Position numbers and translations under genes: made by a program. From Desulfobacteraceae bacterium (GTDB lineage: Bacteria; Desulfobacterota; Desulfobacteria; Desulfobacterales; Desulfosalsimonadaceae): 8,220 nt of DNA. The stretch is from the NCBI GenBank assembly GCA_021162325.1, contig JAGGYV010000089.1:1-8220 (forward strand), in the 5' to 3' direction. The notes beneath the pieces were generated by a model. The model was given only the letters and a program-made list of their open reading frames with translations. It did no database searches and had not been told where the DNA came from. This document shows positions 5,829 through 8,220 of the stretch, piece by piece (within the stretch, counting starts at the first letter, position 1; each line of letters begins with the position of its first letter).

Positions 5829-7316
5829 TTACGTATCCGCTCGTTTCTCTCCGCGAATTCGCTCGATCAATAATGAGGACGACTGGTTAGGCAAGAAATC
5901 AACGAGTACAACTTTTCCACCATACGCTTCTACGTCCTCTTTGCCGATCACCTGGTCAATTCGATAGTCTGATCCTTTTACAAGAACATCCGGTTTTATC
6001 CGTTTAATCAAATTTTTTGGGGTATCTTCATCAAAGAGAATAACTGCGTCAACACAATCAAATGCGGCCAATAACGAAGCCCTTTCCTGCTCGGGAATCA
6101 GGGGGCGTTCCGGTCCTTTATTTAACCGACGGAAGGAATTGTCCGAATTCAATCCGATAAGTAACACATCACCCTGCATCGCTGCCTGGTTGAGAATATG
6201 CAAGTGCCCCACATGAAGTAGATCAAAGCAACCGTTGGTAAAAACAATGCGTTTGTTTTGTAAACGCCACCATCTTACGTGTTCGATAAGCGATGCGTTA
6301 TCAAGCAATTTGTTTTCGACCTGCGGAGAAAGCGATTTGACCAATTCCTGCGGGGTAACTGTCGAAGTACCCACCTTTCCAACGACAATACCGGCCGCTG
6401 CATTCGAAATAATGGCGGCGGTGTGGAAATCTATGCCACTTGCCAGTGAAAGTGCAAGCGCAGCGACCACGGTATCCCCCGCACCGGTGACATCATATAC
6501 CTCCCGGGCGGTTGTGGCCACCTGGTAAATCCCGTTTTCGGGTGTCCAGAGGGCCATTCCCAATTCACCTAATGTCACCAATAATGAGCTGATATTGCAG
6601 CGCTCACATATATGTTTTGCCGAGACCGCAATGGATTCCGCATTCATTGGGTCGATCATTTGATCTGAAGCCGCCTGGAATTCCTTAAGGTTGGGCGCAA
6701 GAATGGTCGCTCCCCGATATCGGTTAAACTGCCTGGATTTGGGATCAACCACCACAGGAATGCCAAGATCCCGGGCTTTATTAATAAGTTTTTGGATTAA
6801 TGAATCGGTTAAAACACCTTTACCATAATCGCTCAGCAAAATGGCATCCGGTGAATCCGCCTGATAGAGATTTGCAAGGAGCCTTCTCTCAATTTCCGCA
6901 TCAATTGGCTGTACACGTTCCCAGTCGATCCGGATCATTTGCTGATGTCTGGACATCACGCGCAGCTTGCGAATGGTAGGTCGGTCCTTTACAGTGATAA
7001 TACTATCTGTTTTGATGCCCTGTTTTGTGCATAGCGCAATAAGCTTTTGAGCGGCACTGTCGCAACCGACAATTCCGGCAAGTGTTACCTGTGCGCCAAA
7101 TATGGATAGGCCGTGAGCAACGTTTGCCGCGCCGCCTAATTTCTGGAATTCATTCTCAACATTGACAACCTGCACCGGTGCTTCGGGAGACACTCTTTCT
7201 ATATCCCCATCGATATAGTCGTCCAGAATAAGGTCGCCGACCACCCACACATGTCGATCTTGGACATTTTCGAATAATTGCGTTAAATTTCTGCCCAGTA
7301 ATGGCGTTCCTATCAT
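5829..7316 (-). CDS. hldE: Bifunctional heptose-7-phosphate kinase / heptose-1-phosphate adenylyltransferase HldE
   Basis: This 495-aa fusion protein catalyses two cytosolic steps of ADP-heptose synthesis for the LPS core. It phosphorylates D-glycero-D-manno-heptose 7-phosphate at C1 and later transfers AMP from ATP to heptose 1-phosphate. Residues about 20-325 are a PfkB/ribokinase-type kinase: the GG motif in KLGGAANVAHG (59-69), N209-x-x-E212 for magnesium, and DVTGAGD (275-281) with the catalytic base D281. Residues about 350-495 are a nucleotidyltransferase: GCFDLLHVGH with H368 and H371 of the HxGH motif, LVKGSDY (445-451) and the closing SSSLLIERIRG. It is slightly longer than the roughly 477 aa of the E. 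coli enzyme, mostly at the N-terminus. Its ATG overlaps the gmhA stop by four bases (ATGA), so translation is likely coupled. I see no strong terminator after it. Confidence 0.96.
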   Translation of the reverse strand: MIGTPLLGRNLTQLFENVQDRHVWVVGDLILDDYIDGDIERVSPEAPVQVVNVENEFQKLGGAANVAHGLSIFGAQVTLAGIVGCDSAAQKLIALCTKQGIKTDSIITVKDRPTIRKLRVMSRHQQMIRIDWERVQPIDAEIERRLLANLYQADSPDAILLSDYGKGVLTDSLIQKLINKARDLGIPVVVDPKSRQFNRYRGATILAPNLKEFQAASDQMIDPMNAESIAVSAKHICERCNISSLLVTLGELGMALWTPENGIYQVATTAREVYDVTGAGDTVVAALALSLASGIDFHTAAIISNAAAGIVVGKVGTSTVTPQELVKSLSPQVENKLLDNASLIEHVRWWRLQNKRIVFTNGCFDLLHVGHLHILNQAAMQGDVLLIGLNSDNSFRRLNKGPERPLIPEQERASLLAAFDCVDAVILFDEDTPKNLIKRIKPDVLVKGSDYRIDQVIGKEDVEAYGGKVVLVDFLPNQSSSLLIERIRGEKRADT

Positions 7317-7903
7317 TTATTTTCCCTGCCTTTCTGTTGTTTACTCAATTCGGTTTCGATGGTTTCCGCCAGTGCATGCAGGCAAATTTCGTGAATTTCC
7401 TGAACCCGGGCAGTATGTTTTGATGGAACGGCGAATAATACATCGACAAGGGCACCGAGTCGTCCGCCGCCCTCTCCGGTGAAAGCGATAATTTTCATAC
7501 CGTGTTGTCTCGCAGTATTTGCGGCCTGAAGTACATTCGGTGAGTTGCCGCTCGTGCTGATGGCAATCAGGACATCTCCCTGATGACCAAGCGCCTGAAC
7601 CTGACGGGCAAAAATTTGCTCGAAACCATAATCATTGGCAATGGCGCTGATCACCGAGGTGTCCGTGGACAGTGCCAGCGCCGGCCACCCCTTGCGTTCT
7701 TTTTCATAACGTCCCACCAATTCGGCAGCAAAATGCTGGGCATCGGCGGCACTCCCGCCATTCCCGCAAACCAGAAGTTTTTTGCCATTTTGCAATGCCC
7801 TTAAGCAAAGATCGCGGGCGGGTATGAAATTTTGCTCAAAGGGTTCAATCGCTGTCTCGAGGACCTGGTTGTGTTCATGAACAATATCTCTGAATTTTCT
7901 CAT
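7313..7903 (-). CDS. gmhA: Phosphoheptose isomerase GmhA
   Basis: This 196-aa SIS-domain enzyme converts sedoheptulose 7-phosphate to D-glycero-D-manno-heptose 7-phosphate, the first committed step of heptose synthesis. The phosphosugar-binding loop CGNGGSAADAQH (46-57) and the STSGN motif (116-120) are intact. H57, E61, Q168 and H176 (in VQEIHEICLH) align with the zinc and catalytic residues H61, E65, Q172 and H180 of E. coli GmhA, with a constant offset of four. The length matches the family. The DiaA-type SIS proteins are the main alternative, but these metal-site residues and the operon partners favour GmhA. The ATG at 7901-7903 has AGGG seven bases upstream. The gene lies 43 bp after gmhB and overlaps hldE by four bases. 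Confidence 0.95.
   Translation of the reverse strand: MRKFRDIVHEHNQVLETAIEPFEQNFIPARDLCLRALQNGKKLLVCGNGGSAADAQHFAAELVGRYEKERKGWPALALSTDTSVISAIANDYGFEQIFARQVQALGHQGDVLIAISTSGNSPNVLQAANTARQHGMKIIAFTGEGGGRLGALVDVLFAVPSKHTARVQEIHEICLHALAETIETELSKQQKGRENK
7323..7327 (-). promoter_or_regulatory. Ribosome binding site of hldE inside the end of gmhA
   Basis: On the minus strand AGGGA stands six bases before the hldE ATG, within the last codons of gmhA. Together with the ATGA overlap it supports both the chosen hldE start and coupled translation. Confidence 0.65.
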
Positions 7904-7910
7904 TGAATAT

Positions 7911-7914
7911 CCCT
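7911..7914 (-). promoter_or_regulatory. Ribosome binding site of gmhA
   Basis: On the minus strand AGGG lies seven bases before the gmhA ATG at 7903, in the 43-bp gap after gmhB. No separate promoter is evident in this gap, so gmhA is probably read from upstream of gmhB. Confidence 0.6.
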
Positions 7915-7946
7915 AACCCGGATAAACCGGAAAAGTTATAAGTGAA

Positions 7947-8220
7947 CTAAATAAATTTATCTGATAAAATGGCAACACAGGCAGCATTTAAATTATTAAA
8001 TACCCGTACCCTTGTTGAATCTAAATTTTTGACCTTCCCTTTTTTGAGTGCTGCTTCGGTATCCATTCCTTTTCCAGTACGCACTAACCATGATGTAATG
8101 CCGGCAGATCGGCCGGATTGCAAGTCACTTTCTGCATCCCCAATGAAAACGGTTTCTTTCGGTGGAAACCCACATTTTCGGATTGCCTGTTCGAGCAGAC
8201 CCGGCATCGGTTTGCGACAA
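7947..8220 (-). CDS. gmhB: GmhB, heptose 1,7-bisphosphate 7-phosphatase (C-terminal part, cut by window edge)
   Basis: The frame is open to the right edge, so only about the last 90 residues are seen and the true start lies outside. The visible part begins with CRKPMPGLL, the typical CRKPxPG element of HAD-superfamily IIIA phosphatases, whose Cys is the last ligand of the GmhB zinc loop. VFIGDAESDLQSG follows and supplies the HAD motif IV acidic residues (GDxxxD). GmhB removes the C7 phosphate from heptose 1,7-bisphosphate so that HldE can adenylylate heptose 1-phosphate. The histidinol-phosphatase half of HisB is a relative with the same motifs; the neighbours gmhA and hldE decide for GmhB. 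The catalytic DxD nucleophile would be in the missing N-terminal part. A Met in CRKPMPG must not be taken as the start. Confidence 0.9.
   Translation of the reverse strand, partial: CRKPMPGLLEQAIRKCGFPPKETVFIGDAESDLQSGRSAGITSWLVRTGKGMDTEAALKKGKVKNLDSTRVRVFNNLNAACVAILSDKFI

Noticed and set aside
6235..7804. Plus-strand frames at 6235-6528 and 7583-7804
   Set aside because: They lie opposite the conserved catalytic motifs of hldE and gmhA and carry no recognisable domains.

Overview
The window looks like a chromosomal segment of a Gram-negative bacterium, most likely a delta-proteobacterial (Desulfobacterota-type) organism. This is inferred from protein style, not from any search. The DHH-CBS protein closely resembles the N-terminal half of the large delta-proteobacterial A-adding tRNA nucleotidyltransferases. 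The long PilZ-like protein has the look of the multi-domain PilZ proteins of that group. The right end carries a heptose pathway for lipopolysaccharide, which implies an outer membrane. Intergenic DNA and the genes in the left two thirds are AT-rich; the heptose genes are clearly richer in G+C.

Layout, left to right. Positions 1-173 hold a 10-bp inverted repeat and the ribosome binding site of an elbB-like DJ-1/PfpI gene (174-827, +). That gene converges, with only 10 bp between stops, on a minus-strand gene for a DHH/DHHA1 phosphoesterase with two CBS domains (838-2136). A 366-bp divergent intergenic region (2137-2502) has a good sigma70-type promoter in each direction, and each promoter carries a dyad that could be an operator. 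The rightward gene (2503-4611) encodes a 702-aa protein with two PilZ-like segments and an uncharacterised C-terminal half that may have an acetyltransferase (GNAT-like) fold. A very AT-rich 220-bp gap with three helically phased TATCAAAA repeats precedes a class I SAM-dependent methyltransferase gene (4832-5650, +). After a 178-bp convergent gap comes a minus-strand operon read from the right edge: gmhB (cut by the window edge), gmhA and hldE.

The gmhB, gmhA and hldE products act in one pathway: sedoheptulose 7-phosphate is isomerised (GmhA), phosphorylated (HldE kinase domain), dephosphorylated at C7 (GmhB) and activated with ATP (HldE transferase domain) to give ADP-heptose for the LPS inner core. 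The final epimerase (hldD) is not in the window. The other four genes are apparently single transcription units with no obvious pathway link to each other. I found no RNA genes, CRISPR arrays, intact transposons or defence systems. The least explained items are the PilZ-like protein, the stand-alone DHH-CBS protein and the dyads in their shared control region.
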